DNA of 64,000 bases, from contig NZ_SLZV01000002.1 of assembly GCF_004346095.1 (NCBI RefSeq), positions 62,001-126,000 on the forward strand. Reading direction: 5' to 3'. Under the pieces are notes generated by a model. That model was not told the DNA's origin. It made no database searches and saw only the letters and a list, made by a program, of their open reading frames with translations. The position numbers and the translations under genes are program-made. This DNA comes from Faecalimonas umbilicata. GTDB taxonomy: Bacteria; Bacillota; Clostridia; Lachnospirales; Lachnospiraceae. The number at the start of each line of letters is the position of its first letter. The first letter of the stretch is position 1. Below, in pieces: positions 26,948 to 35,068 of the stretch.

Positions 26948-27778
26948 TTATTTCATCGGTACCACGGCACCTTCATAAGTGTCTGTGATAAATTTTCCAA
27001 TCTCTTCACTCTGAAGTACTTCCACAAGTGCTTTGATCTTCTCACTATCTTTGTTTTCCTTTTTCACTGCAATAATGTTCGCATAAGTCTGAGCAGCCTC
27101 AGAATCTGCCTCTTCTTTTGCAATTGCATCTGTCTGCACATTAAATCCTGCATCCAGCGCATAATTTCCATTTAATACGACAAAATCCAGCTCCTCTACC
27201 ACTCTCGCGATCTGTGCGGCATCCAGCTCTACAATCTCAATGTTATGAGGATTTTCTTCCACATCTTTCTTAGTTGCATTCAATCCCGCATCTTCCTTCA
27301 ATGTGATGATTCCATTTTCTTCCAGAAGCAGAAGCGCTCTCGCCTCGTTTGTCGCATCATTTGGAACAGCAATCTTTGCTCCGTCCTTTATATTCTCAAG
27401 GTCTTTGGATGCTCCTGGATAAATCCCCAGCGGCTCATAATGAATCTTTGCAGCACTTACCAGATCCGATCCCTTCTCTTCATTAAAATTATCCAAATAC
27501 GGCTGGTGCTGGAAATAATTTGCATCAAACTCTCCCTCATCCACAACAACATTCTGCTGCGGATAATCATCAAACTCCTTGATTTCCAGTGTATATCCTT
27601 TCTCTTTTAAAAGATCCTTTGCCGCCTCTAAAATTTCAGCATGTGGTGTCGGGGAAGCCGCCACCGTGATTGTCTTATCATCTGCCTTGTTTTCTTTTCC
27701 TCCACATGCAGTCAATCCAACTGCAAGCACAGCAGCTGCTCCTGCTGCCAATATTCTCTTTGCATTTCTATTCTTCAT
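26948..27778 (-). CDS. metQ: MetQ-like methionine-binding lipoprotein (importer 2)
   Basis: 276 residues. Lipoprotein signal with lipobox LTACGG (Cys25). Canonical MetQ motifs are present: SPTPHAEIL, ANYFQHQPYLDNF, VPNDATNEARAL and LNGNYALDAGF. It binds D/L-methionine outside the membrane and delivers it to MetI/MetN. It is the last gene of importer 2, four bases after metI. Confidence 0.93.
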   Translation of the reverse strand: MKNRNAKRILAAGAAAVLAVGLTACGGKENKADDKTITVAASPTPHAEILEAAKDLLKEKGYTLEIKEFDDYPQQNVVVDEGEFDANYFQHQPYLDNFNEEKGSDLVSAAKIHYEPLGIYPGASKDLENIKDGAKIAVPNDATNEARALLLLEENGIITLKEDAGLNATKKDVEENPHNIEIVELDAAQIARVVEELDFVVLNGNYALDAGFNVQTDAIAKEEADSEAAQTYANIIAVKKENKDSEKIKALVEVLQSEEIGKFITDTYEGAVVPMK

Positions 27779-27782
27779 GTCT

Positions 27783-28448
27783 TTATCCTCTCACTCTCTT
27801 ATCTGTCCGTTTGGAAATCTGCATTCCGACTTCCTGTAAAATCTGCACGATCAATACAAGTACAATGACTGTGATCAACATGATGTCTGTCTGATATCGA
27901 TGGTATCCGTATCGAATCGCAATATCACCCAGTCCACCTCCAGCAACAACTCCTGCCATTGCAGAATACCCGAGGATCGTTGAAAGTGCGATTGTACATC
28001 CTACGATCAATGATGTCTTCGCCTCCGGGATCAATACTTTCACAATGATTTTAAGCGGGGAAGCTCCCATACTTAATGCAGCCTCCACAACACCGTGTTC
28101 TACTTCCAACAAAGAAGATTCGATCATACGCGCAATAAATGGTGCCGCTGCAATAACGAGCGGGACAATTGTAGCGGTAGATCCATAACTTTTTCCGACG
28201 ATCAGTTTTGTCAGAGGGGTCACTGCGATCAACAAGATCAAAAATGGAATAGATCTTAAAATATTTACAAAAATATCCAAAATCCGATTCACCGCCGGCA
28301 TTGGTTTTAAGCCATCCTTTCTTGTCACGATCAGAGCAATTCCCATCGGAAATCCAATCACATATGCAAGTGCCGTTGATACCAGTGTCATATAGAGTGT
28401 ATCAACCGAACCTTCCGCGAGCATTTTAATGAGTTCCTGTGTTTCCAT
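27783..28448 (-). CDS. metI: Methionine ABC transporter permease (importer 2)
   Basis: 221 residues, five membrane helices, coupling loop VVEAALSMGASPLKI. The start overlaps metN by 23 bp and is supported by GAGGAGG. MetI forms the channel of the MetNIQ importer. Confidence 0.92.
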   Translation of the reverse strand: METQELIKMLAEGSVDTLYMTLVSTALAYVIGFPMGIALIVTRKDGLKPMPAVNRILDIFVNILRSIPFLILLIAVTPLTKLIVGKSYGSTATIVPLVIAAAPFIARMIESSLLEVEHGVVEAALSMGASPLKIIVKVLIPEAKTSLIVGCTIALSTILGYSAMAGVVAGGGLGDIAIRYGYHRYQTDIMLITVIVLVLIVQILQEVGMQISKRTDKRVRG

Positions 28449-29448
28449 GTGCGGTGACCTCCTCTACAATAATATTTCTCTCTTCCAGATAATGAATTGC
28501 CTGCTGCGCTTTCACATCCTCATCTGGCATCTGTAAGATCATCTGACCATATGCTTTCCCATCGATATTCTTCATATCCGCCCCCATAATATTGACGCGG
28601 ACTCTGCAATTCAAGATCATATCCGCAATGGCAGGTTCAAACGAAGAATTTCCGTCAAATACAACACGGACATATCTCTTTCCGCCTACCTCAAGCTGAT
28701 TTGCCTCTTCCTTATATACAAGTTGCTTTGCAATCTCTGTCTGTGGCTTGGAAAATACATCTGTCGCACTTCCTGTCTCCACAAGTTTTCCCGCATCAAC
28801 GATTGCAACCTGGTTACAGATTTCTTCTACAACCGCCATCTCATGGGTAATGATCACAATTGTAATCTTAAATTTCTGGTTGATCTCCTTTAACAGTGCA
28901 AGGATTGCCTTTGTTGTCGTCGGATCGAGTGCACTTGTTGCTTCATCGCAGAGTAAGATCTTTGGATTTGTCGCAAGCGCGCGGGCAATCGCCACTCTCT
29001 GCTTCTGTCCTCCTGACAGCTGTGATGGATAAGACTTCGCCTTATCGCTTAATCCTACAATCTCTAACAGCTCTTCTGCACGCTTTCTTGCATCTGCTTT
29101 TTTCACTCCTGCAATTTCCAGCGGAAAACAAATATTATCCAGCACATTGCGCTGCATCAGAAGATTAAAATTCTGAAAAATCATCCCGATTTCCTGCCTC
29201 TGTCTCCGCAGTTCCTTCTGATTCATTTTCCCAAGATCGCGTCCTGCAATCCGTACTTCTCCCTCTGTCGGTACTTCCAGATAATTGATACACCGGACAA
29301 GCGTACTTTTTCCCGCACCACTCAGACCGATAATGCCAAAAATATCTCCTTCCTGGATTGCGAGATTAATCTGATTCAGCGCCTGAAACGGACCATTTTT
29401 TGTATAGAATGTCTTGCTGACATTTTTAAATTCTACAATCGGATTCAT
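28426..29448 (-). CDS. metN: Methionine ABC transporter ATPase (importer 2)
   Basis: 340 residues from the ATG at 29448 (MNPIVEFKNVSKTFY), chosen because GAGGAGGAGCAGG precedes it. Walker A GLSGAGKST, signature LSGGQKQR, Walker B LLCDEATSALDP, and a C-terminal NIL domain (about 260-340) that senses methionine. First gene of the operon metN-metI-metQ, the usual order, unlike importer 1. Confidence 0.94.
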   Translation of the reverse strand: MNPIVEFKNVSKTFYTKNGPFQALNQINLAIQEGDIFGIIGLSGAGKSTLVRCINYLEVPTEGEVRIAGRDLGKMNQKELRRQRQEIGMIFQNFNLLMQRNVLDNICFPLEIAGVKKADARKRAEELLEIVGLSDKAKSYPSQLSGGQKQRVAIARALATNPKILLCDEATSALDPTTTKAILALLKEINQKFKITIVIITHEMAVVEEICNQVAIVDAGKLVETGSATDVFSKPQTEIAKQLVYKEEANQLEVGGKRYVRVVFDGNSSFEPAIADMILNCRVRVNIMGADMKNIDGKAYGQMILQMPDEDVKAQQAIHYLEERNIIVEEVTAHGNTGTH

Positions 29449-29477
29449 CCTGCTCCTCCTCATAAAAAATAAATAAT

Positions 29478-29506
29478 GATGCTGCAAATGCCTGCATATC
29501 AGCATC
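29478..29506 (-). promoter_or_regulatory. Hairpin in the metNIQ leader
   Basis: GATGCTG (29478-29484) pairs with CAGCATC (29500-29506), with TGCA/TGCA inside. It lies between the promoter and the metN ribosome site; it lacks a T run and is not an S-box. Confidence 0.4.
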
Positions 29507-29511
29507 TTCCT

Positions 29512-29530
29512 GTATGTTTTACAAACATAC
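29512..29530. promoter_or_regulatory. Palindromic operator candidate at the metNIQ transcription start
   Basis: GTATGTTT-TAC-AAACATAC, perfect 8-bp arms, begins six bases after the -10 box, a repressor position. The regulator is unknown. Confidence 0.6.
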
Positions 29531-29535
29531 GTCTT

Positions 29536-29564
29536 ATTTTATTGGCTGGAAAGATATTTGTCAA
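29536..29564 (-). promoter_or_regulatory. metNIQ promoter
   Basis: On the minus strand TTGACA (29559-29564) and TAAAAT (29536-29541) are 17 bp apart, with the palindrome just downstream. Confidence 0.8.
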
Positions 29565-29628
29565 GCAATGTCTGAGTTTATCCCAGAGTTTCCCTTCTTT
29601 TCCCTATCTGCAAGTTTCTGTTCTATTT

Positions 29629-30699
29629 CTATTCTTCTGTATCAATATATTCATAAGCTGATGCATAATCTTCTGACACGATCACTTCACTTGGAACAAG
29701 ACGTACGCCCACTCCTTTGGAATAGATGACCGTATCCTCCGGAAGTACAATATTGCAGCAATGAAGTCCTCCAACCTCACTCAGTCTGTCTTCTACAAAC
29801 ACAACTTCCGTATAGGCATCATACTCTTTTCTCGCCTCCTCGGTAACTGTGCCGGGAACCAGCCACGCAAACGTCCCATATTCGCTCTCTTTGGTCCCTT
29901 CATAATACAAATTATAAACTCCCGCTTCAAAGTCTTTTCCTGCCCTCAGCTTCTCCCCTGCTTTCAGATGCACTTGTTCGGTCAGTGGATTTTTGATTCC
30001 GGTCATTTCCTCTATCTGTGCATTTTCTGATGAAAAGCGAAGCCGTACTCCAGAAGATAGGATCTTTACTGTCGCTCCCGCAAATAACCTCACATCCTCA
30101 CACTCTGTAATAAAATCTGTTCCCGCTTCATACTCTTCTGAAAAAAACTCGTAGACATAGATGTTATGTTCCATGTCCAATACCTGCATTCCGCCATACC
30201 CTTCCATCAATTCTATGGTATATTTTCCTTCCGGAATATGCACTCCGACAACATACTCCCCTTGTACCAGCTGATTTTCATAAAATGCGCCCTTTTCTTT
30301 CAGTACTGCATCGGTCTGTGCAGATGGATCAGACTCATCTTTCACTTGATAATTTCTTTCCATAAAAAATTTCTGAATTTCTCCTACAAGCGAGGAGACT
30401 ATATTGATCAGAAATAAAAAAAGAATGATCCCCGCAAATATCTTTGGACCTTTTTTCCCGGAAGTTTTCTTTTCTGCCTGGACAATCGTAGAAGATTTTG
30501 CCTTTTGTAACTCTGTTTTCTTCCCAGTCTTTTCTTTTGGAATTTGAACCTTTCCTCTCTCGTTCGTTTCGTTCCCCCAATGCGGTGTCCCATTTCGGGT
30601 CTGATATCTACTGTCTGACTTTCTGTTATCCAGTCCACATTCCTGACAAATTCCATTAACCAGCTTCCCACCACAAAGCGTACATCTTTTTCTTCTCAT
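29629..30699 (-). CDS. Zinc-ribbon membrane protein with extracellular repeat domain
   Basis: 356 residues from the ATG at 30699, which follows GGAGGG. N-terminal zinc ribbon CTLCGG...CQECG (residues 4-20), a basic linker, one membrane helix (about 83-103, IFAGIILFLFLINIVSS), then an outside domain with two related units: EYVVGVHIPEGKYTIELMEG and LRAGKDFEAGVYNLYYEG followed by VRL-type strands. This layout (cytosolic zinc ribbon, helix, beta-rich outside part) is common in Firmicutes proteins of unknown role. It starts 37 bp after the radical SAM gene and may share its transcript. Confidence 0.78.
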   Translation of the reverse strand: MRRKRCTLCGGKLVNGICQECGLDNRKSDSRYQTRNGTPHWGNETNERGKVQIPKEKTGKKTELQKAKSSTIVQAEKKTSGKKGPKIFAGIILFLFLINIVSSLVGEIQKFFMERNYQVKDESDPSAQTDAVLKEKGAFYENQLVQGEYVVGVHIPEGKYTIELMEGYGGMQVLDMEHNIYVYEFFSEEYEAGTDFITECEDVRLFAGATVKILSSGVRLRFSSENAQIEEMTGIKNPLTEQVHLKAGEKLRAGKDFEAGVYNLYYEGTKESEYGTFAWLVPGTVTEEARKEYDAYTEVVFVEDRLSEVGGLHCCNIVLPEDTVIYSKGVGVRLVPSEVIVSEDYASAYEYIDTEE

Positions 30700-30736
30700 C
30701 CGTTCCCTCCTCTTCATCCGCTTCTATCCATTTTCT

Positions 30737-31585
30737 CTATTTTTTATCATCCTTAAGTTTTTTCATAGTACTATTTTTGATTTTCTCTAACAGTATTTCT
30801 TTTTCGTCCGGCAGAGTTCCCAATAACTTTATAATATTTGTGGCATGTGTCGTATCAAATTCAGTTCTTTTTTTCATATCAAGATTTTCTAAAAGAATTC
30901 TCACCTCGGATATTTTTTCTTTGATACTAGCCTGCACAAACATCCCTTCCTGTTCCATCTTTGCAAGTTCTGTACTTGCAAATACTGTTAAATTCATAGT
31001 AATGATCTTACTTGCCGAAAACTGATTTAACATCTCTGCAGTCTTTTTTGCGTTCTCTTCTGAATTTCCTTCCCCTGCAATCCCATACATGACAATCGCA
31101 TTGAATGGCAGTCTTGCTTCATTTAATTTTTTCCCTACAGCAATCGCTGTTTTTACGGTATGTCCCTTTCGGATGCTCTTCAAAACTTCATCGCTTCCCG
31201 ATTCAAACCCTATATATAGAAGTCTAAGCCCTGCCGCATGAAGCTGTTTCAATTCTTCCACAGTATAATTGTTTATTGTTCGGACAGCTGCATACATAGC
31301 CACACATCCACAGTACGGATAATACTTTTGAATCAGTTTTAAAATACGCATCATTTTTTCATATCCAACAGAAAGAGGATCTGCTCCTGTCAAAAATACA
31401 CGTTCGGTATAAGTTTCTCCATTCATCAATTCAAATTCGATCTCCTGAAGCGTCACCTCTTCATATGTTTCCTCTTTGTACATGGAACAAAATGCACACT
31501 GATTAAATGAACAGCCTCGTGTTACGGGAACTAAAACAGTTGTGATTTCTGTTTGTGGATAAAAAATATTTCTAGATTCACTCAT
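30737..31585 (-). CDS. Radical SAM protein with CX4CX2C cluster motif
   Basis: 282 residues behind GAGGAGG. The iron-sulfur motif reads GCSFNQCAFC: Cys25, Cys30, Cys33, spacing CX4CX2C instead of the usual CX3CX2C. Downstream LTGADPLSVGYEKM, LYIGFESGSDEVL and YGIAGEGNSEEN resemble the Elp3/MiaB/NifB-like TIM barrel that binds SAM. It should cleave SAM to make a deoxyadenosyl radical. The substrate is unknown. The tRNA genes lie directly upstream with their own terminator. Confidence 0.82.
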   Translation of the reverse strand: MSESRNIFYPQTEITTVLVPVTRGCSFNQCAFCSMYKEETYEEVTLQEIEFELMNGETYTERVFLTGADPLSVGYEKMMRILKLIQKYYPYCGCVAMYAAVRTINNYTVEELKQLHAAGLRLLYIGFESGSDEVLKSIRKGHTVKTAIAVGKKLNEARLPFNAIVMYGIAGEGNSEENAKKTAEMLNQFSASKIITMNLTVFASTELAKMEQEGMFVQASIKEKISEVRILLENLDMKKRTEFDTTHATNIIKLLGTLPDEKEILLEKIKNSTMKKLKDDKK

Positions 31586-31675
31586 ACTACATCCTCCTCT
31601 TTTTATAAGCCAAACGGAAACTTTTGTTAATAAAATTATACTTCCTTCTGAAAAAAAATGGAAGCGCGTCTTGAC

Positions 31676-31719
31676 AGCAAAAAAATACCGGAAATCTTAT
31701 CAACAAAGATTCCCGGTAT
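31676..31719 (-). terminator. Terminator of the tRNA transcript
   Basis: On the minus strand ATACCGGGAATC pairs with GATTTCCGGTAT, followed by a run of seven T residues, 14 bases after tRNA-Pro. Confidence 0.88.
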
Positions 31720-31732
31720 GGATATAAAAAAA

Positions 31733-31806
<74 letters not shown>

Positions 31807-31842
31807 AAAATAAAAACTTCACTGTATTCAATGAAGTTCAAA

Positions 31843-31913
31843 CTACGGAAAAGGGATTCGAACCCCTACTAACAGAGTCAGAGTCTGCTGTGCTACCATT
31901 ACACCATTCCGCA
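31843..31913 (-). tRNA. tRNA-Gln (anticodon CTG)
   Basis: A 71-base cloverleaf: acceptor TGCGGAA/TTCCGTA, D arm with TAATGGTA, anticodon stem GCAGA/TCTGT with loop CTCTGAC (anticodon CTG, reads CAG), and T arm AGGGG-TTCGAAT-CCCTT. It is upstream of tRNA-Pro in the same transcript. No CCA is encoded. Confidence 0.94.
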
Positions 31914-31966
31914 TTATTCTTTATTATTTTTTGTGTTTGTTTTGTGTCCCTCACTCAACAAAACCT

Positions 31967-31994
31967 ATTATAGCAGAGTTACAGAAAAAGTCAA
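31967..31994 (-). promoter_or_regulatory. tRNA promoter
   Basis: On the minus strand TTGACT (31989-31994) and TATAAT (31967-31972) are 16 bp apart, about 55 bp before tRNA-Gln. Confidence 0.85.
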
Positions 31995-32110
31995 CACCTT
32001 TTTTGAAATTTTTTTATTTTTTTTAATTTTTTTCATTTTGTATATTTTTCAACGGATTTTGGCACTTTCCCTTCCCACTAAAAACTCGAAGCTCCAGGTC
32101 GTTTGATAAC

Positions 32111-32135
32111 CGGGATCTTGTGCTGCAAGATCCCG
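32111..32135 (-). terminator. Hairpin after dapF
   Basis: CGGGATCTTG and CAAGATCCCG form a perfect 10-bp stem with a 5-base loop, 12 bases after the dapF stop. The U tract is weak, so it may stabilise the 3' end rather than terminate efficiently. Confidence 0.65.
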
Positions 32136-32146
32136 CCTCCGAATTG

Positions 32147-32980
32147 CTATTCATAAAGTTCTCCATCAAATACAACCGTCGCCGGTCCGGTCATATATAC
32201 GACATTTTTTTCTCTGTCCCACTCAATCTTCAGATTGCCTCCAAGCAGCTGCACAGTCACACAGTCCTCTGTAAGACCATTTACCATACTTGCCACAGCC
32301 ACCGCACATGCTCCCGTTCCACATGCCAACGTCTCTCCAGATCCCCGTTCCCATACACGCATCTCTACAGTCTCGCGATCAAGCACGCGGGCAAACTCGG
32401 TATTCACTCGATTCGGAAAACATGGGTGATGCTCAAACTTTGGTCCAATTTTTTCGATCTCCATATTTTGGATATCATCCAGATATACGACTGCATGCGG
32501 ATTGCCCATTGAGACACAGGTCATCCGATACTCGTCCCCATCCACACTGATCGGAACATTTACCGCATGATCCCCTTCTACTTTTACCGGAATCTGCTCT
32601 GGCACAAAAATCGGGGATCCCATATCCACTTTTACAAGTGCAACTTTCCCCTCTTCTACCGTCAGACTTAAATGTTTGATCCCTCCAAGTGTCTCTACAG
32701 ATATTTCTGTCTGATCTGTCAGGCCATAATCATAGACGTATTTTCCAACACAGCGAATCCCATTGCCACACATTTCACCTCTGGATCCATCCGCATTATA
32801 CATCTTCATCTCAAAATCCGCACATTCAGACGGACAGATTAAAATCAATCCATCCGATCCCACTCCAAAATGTCTGTCACTGACTCTTCGTGCCATTTCC
32901 GAAGGCGATTCTACTTTTTCCTTCAGACAGTTTACATAGACATAATCGTTTCCTAATCCTTGCATTTTTGTAAATTTCAT
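32147..32980 (-). CDS. dapF: Diaminopimelate epimerase
   Basis: 277 residues from the ATG at 32980, eight bases after GAGAGG. DapF converts LL- to meso-diaminopimelate for lysine and peptidoglycan synthesis. The two catalytic cysteines are in EMCGNGIRC (Cys71) and ETLACGTGAC. The opening KFTKMQGLGNDY and RGSGETLACGTG are diagnostic. It starts about 20 bp after the ANTAR gene and may be co-transcribed with glnA. Confidence 0.96.
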   Translation of the reverse strand: MKFTKMQGLGNDYVYVNCLKEKVESPSEMARRVSDRHFGVGSDGLILICPSECADFEMKMYNADGSRGEMCGNGIRCVGKYVYDYGLTDQTEISVETLGGIKHLSLTVEEGKVALVKVDMGSPIFVPEQIPVKVEGDHAVNVPISVDGDEYRMTCVSMGNPHAVVYLDDIQNMEIEKIGPKFEHHPCFPNRVNTEFARVLDRETVEMRVWERGSGETLACGTGACAVAVASMVNGLTEDCVTVQLLGGNLKIEWDREKNVVYMTGPATVVFDGELYE

Positions 32981-33003
32981 CTGCATTTCCTCTCTTTTCT
33001 CTT

Positions 33004-33582
33004 TTATTTTTCTGATGGACGCTCTTCCATCATCTCTAATATCATCTGCGCTGTCTCTGTCAGGCTGTTCCCACTCTCCATACTGTATTTTTGTAAATAT
33101 CGGTGTGCCTCTGCTTCTGACATTTCTTTCTTTTCCATCAGCTGCGCCTTTGCTCTGGAAATAATCTGATTCTGTCTCTCATTTCGTTCACTCTTTCTGC
33201 CGCGCCTTTTTCTTCTCTGCCACTCAAATATTTCTTCCATAGCCCGCACTTGCTCTAACAATTCCTGCACTTTCAGAGGCAAAGAAAGCGTCCTGATATG
33301 TGCCGTTTCCTCCACCGGATACCTTCCTGTTGTAAGCACCAGCATCTCAAACGACTGCGGCAAATCCGCTCGTAATTCTCCATACATCATATCTTTGAGC
33401 TGGCAGGAACAAATGACGATCCCCTCCTCCAGAACATCCGCATAGTTTAATATCTGCACGCCGGAAGTGCAGACTCCGATGACATCAAATCCATTTCGGA
33501 CAAGCAGATTCCGAATCTGTATTCCGGTCTCCCTTTTCGGAATTGCCACTATGATCCTGCTCACGCTCACCCCTCCCTGCAT
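33004..33582 (-). CDS. ANTAR-domain antiterminator with degenerate receiver domain
   Basis: 192 residues. The C-terminal ANTAR domain (about 140-185: QIISRAKAQLMEKK then EAEAHRYLQKYSM and LTETAQMIL) binds paired RNA hairpins to prevent termination. The N-terminal part has the receiver fold (SRIIVAIPKRETGIQIRNLL), but the phosphorylated aspartate after strand 3 is missing: the segment reads IVICSCQLKD. Such proteins follow glnA in clostridia and control nitrogen genes. The gene starts 24 bp after glnA. Confidence 0.85.
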   Translation of the reverse strand: MQGGVSVSRIIVAIPKRETGIQIRNLLVRNGFDVIGVCTSGVQILNYADVLEEGIVICSCQLKDMMYGELRADLPQSFEMLVLTTGRYPVEETAHIRTLSLPLKVQELLEQVRAMEEIFEWQRRKRRGRKSERNERQNQIISRAKAQLMEKKEMSEAEAHRYLQKYSMESGNSLTETAQMILEMMEERPSEK

Positions 33583-33606
33583 CTTTTCGTTTGACAGAAT
33601 AGCTTC

Positions 33607-34932
33607 CTATATCCGATACAAATATTGTTCCAGCTCCCACGCAGTCACCTGTGCACAGTATTCCCGGTATTCTTTCTTCTTCGTCTGAATATATTTTTGC
33701 GATAATTCTTTCCCGATCACACTTTGCATCAGTTCATCTTGCTCAAACGCTTCCACCGCCTCCAAAAGGCTCTTCGGAAGCCTGCATGTTTCTTCCAGTT
33801 TCTGACTCCGTCCCCTGTATTCCTGTTCGTCGATGCAGGATGGCGGAAGGATTTTCCTCTCAATTCCATCCATTCCTGCCGCCAGGCAGACTGCGAGTGC
33901 CAGATATGGATTCGCGGATGCATCCGGACTCCTTAACTCTATCCATTTTTTTCCTTCTTTCTCAAATGGAATGCGAATCAGAGCACTTTTCTTCTTGACT
34001 GACCAGTTTGCATAAATCGGCGCATCAAATCCCGGTATCAGCCTTTTATACGAATTGACGATCGGATTGGTAAACAGAGACACTGCGCCGATGTGTTTCA
34101 TTAATCCTCCGATAAAATAATAGGCTTCTCTGCTTAATCCATAAGGATCCTTCTCATCGAAAAATAGATTTCTTCCCTCCTTCTGAAGTGTCAAATTCAA
34201 GTGCATCCCCGAGCCGGCGCTCTCACTTTTCGGCTTCGGCATAAATGTTGCATGCAGTCCATGCTTTTTCGCAATAGTCCGCACAACCATCTTAAATGTC
34301 AGAATATCATCTGCCGCAGACAGTGCCTCACTGTGCCGAAAAACGATCTCATGCTGTGCCGGAGCCACTTCATGGTGGGAAGACTCAATCACAAATCCCA
34401 TCTCCTCCAGTGTCAGTACGATATCTCTCCTTGTATTTTCTCCAAAATCCATCGGATCGATGTCAAAATATCCTGCACACTCATGTGTCACTGTCGTCGG
34501 ATTTCCTTCTTCATCCATGTGGAAGAGGAAAAACTCACACTCACTTCCAACTTCCATCGTGTATCCCTTCTCTTGCGCCCGCTTGATCGTCCGCTTTAAA
34601 ATCTGGCGGGAATCGCTCTCAAACGGTGTCCCATCACACTTATAGACATCACAGAGCAACCTGGCAACTTTCCCCTGCTGTGGCCGCCATGGAAATATTT
34701 CAAACGTAGATGGATCAGGGTGTAAATACATATCCTCTTCCTCCAACCAGATAAATCCTTCCATACAGGATCCATCAAATGTACATGCGTACTCCAAAGC
34801 CTTTGGAAGCTGACTTGCTGTGATCGCTATATTTTTCAATGTTCCTAACATATCTGTGAACTGAAGGCGGATAAACTCTACATCCTCCTCTTCCACAATT
34901 TGTATAATATCGTCCTTCGTATATGTTCTCAT
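33607..34932 (-). CDS. glnA: Glutamine synthetase type I
   Basis: 441 residues from the ATG at 34932 behind GGAGGAAG. It makes glutamine from glutamate, ammonia and ATP. Visible motifs: the N-terminal QFTDMLGTLKNI, metal-site GSECEFFLF, ATP-site APAQHEIVFRH and KPKSESAGSGMHLNL, and PGFDAPIYANWSVKKKSALIRIP. Its length fits the short GSI-alpha class of Gram-positives, which lacks adenylylation and is feedback inhibited. Downstream is an ANTAR regulator. Confidence 0.96.
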   Translation of the reverse strand: MRTYTKDDIIQIVEEEDVEFIRLQFTDMLGTLKNIAITASQLPKALEYACTFDGSCMEGFIWLEEEDMYLHPDPSTFEIFPWRPQQGKVARLLCDVYKCDGTPFESDSRQILKRTIKRAQEKGYTMEVGSECEFFLFHMDEEGNPTTVTHECAGYFDIDPMDFGENTRRDIVLTLEEMGFVIESSHHEVAPAQHEIVFRHSEALSAADDILTFKMVVRTIAKKHGLHATFMPKPKSESAGSGMHLNLTLQKEGRNLFFDEKDPYGLSREAYYFIGGLMKHIGAVSLFTNPIVNSYKRLIPGFDAPIYANWSVKKKSALIRIPFEKEGKKWIELRSPDASANPYLALAVCLAAGMDGIERKILPPSCIDEQEYRGRSQKLEETCRLPKSLLEAVEAFEQDELMQSVIGKELSQKYIQTKKKEYREYCAQVTAWELEQYLYRI

Positions 34933-34988
34933 AACTTCCTCCCCGACAAAACCGAGTTTTCTGCTGCTACTTTTATGCAATCCAGAAA

Positions 34989-35017
34989 GAGGGCGTTCCT
35001 GCACGGAAAACGCCCTC
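34989..35017 (-). promoter_or_regulatory. Hairpin at the 5' end of the glnA transcript
   Basis: GAGGGCGTT pairs with AACGCCCTC, extended outward by CAGA/TCTG, so the stem begins within a few bases of the predicted transcription start (about 35022). It could stabilise the mRNA, be an attenuator, or terminate the upstream aldo/keto reductase transcript. I could not fit the two hexaloop hairpins expected of an ANTAR target. Confidence 0.65.
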
Positions 35018-35028
35018 GTCTGTTTTTT

Positions 35029-35057
35029 ATCATAACAATCCCTATTTTATTTGTCAA
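35029..35057 (-). promoter_or_regulatory. glnA promoter
   Basis: On the minus strand TTGACA (35052-35057) and TATGAT (35029-35034) are 17 bp apart. Confidence 0.85.
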
Positions 35058-35068
35058 CGAAATCACCG

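Noticed and set aside
34989-35017. Canonical ANTAR target RNA in the glnA leader
   Set aside because: Only one strong hairpin is seen; the loop is not a hexaloop with A1 and G4, and no second matching hairpin was found.
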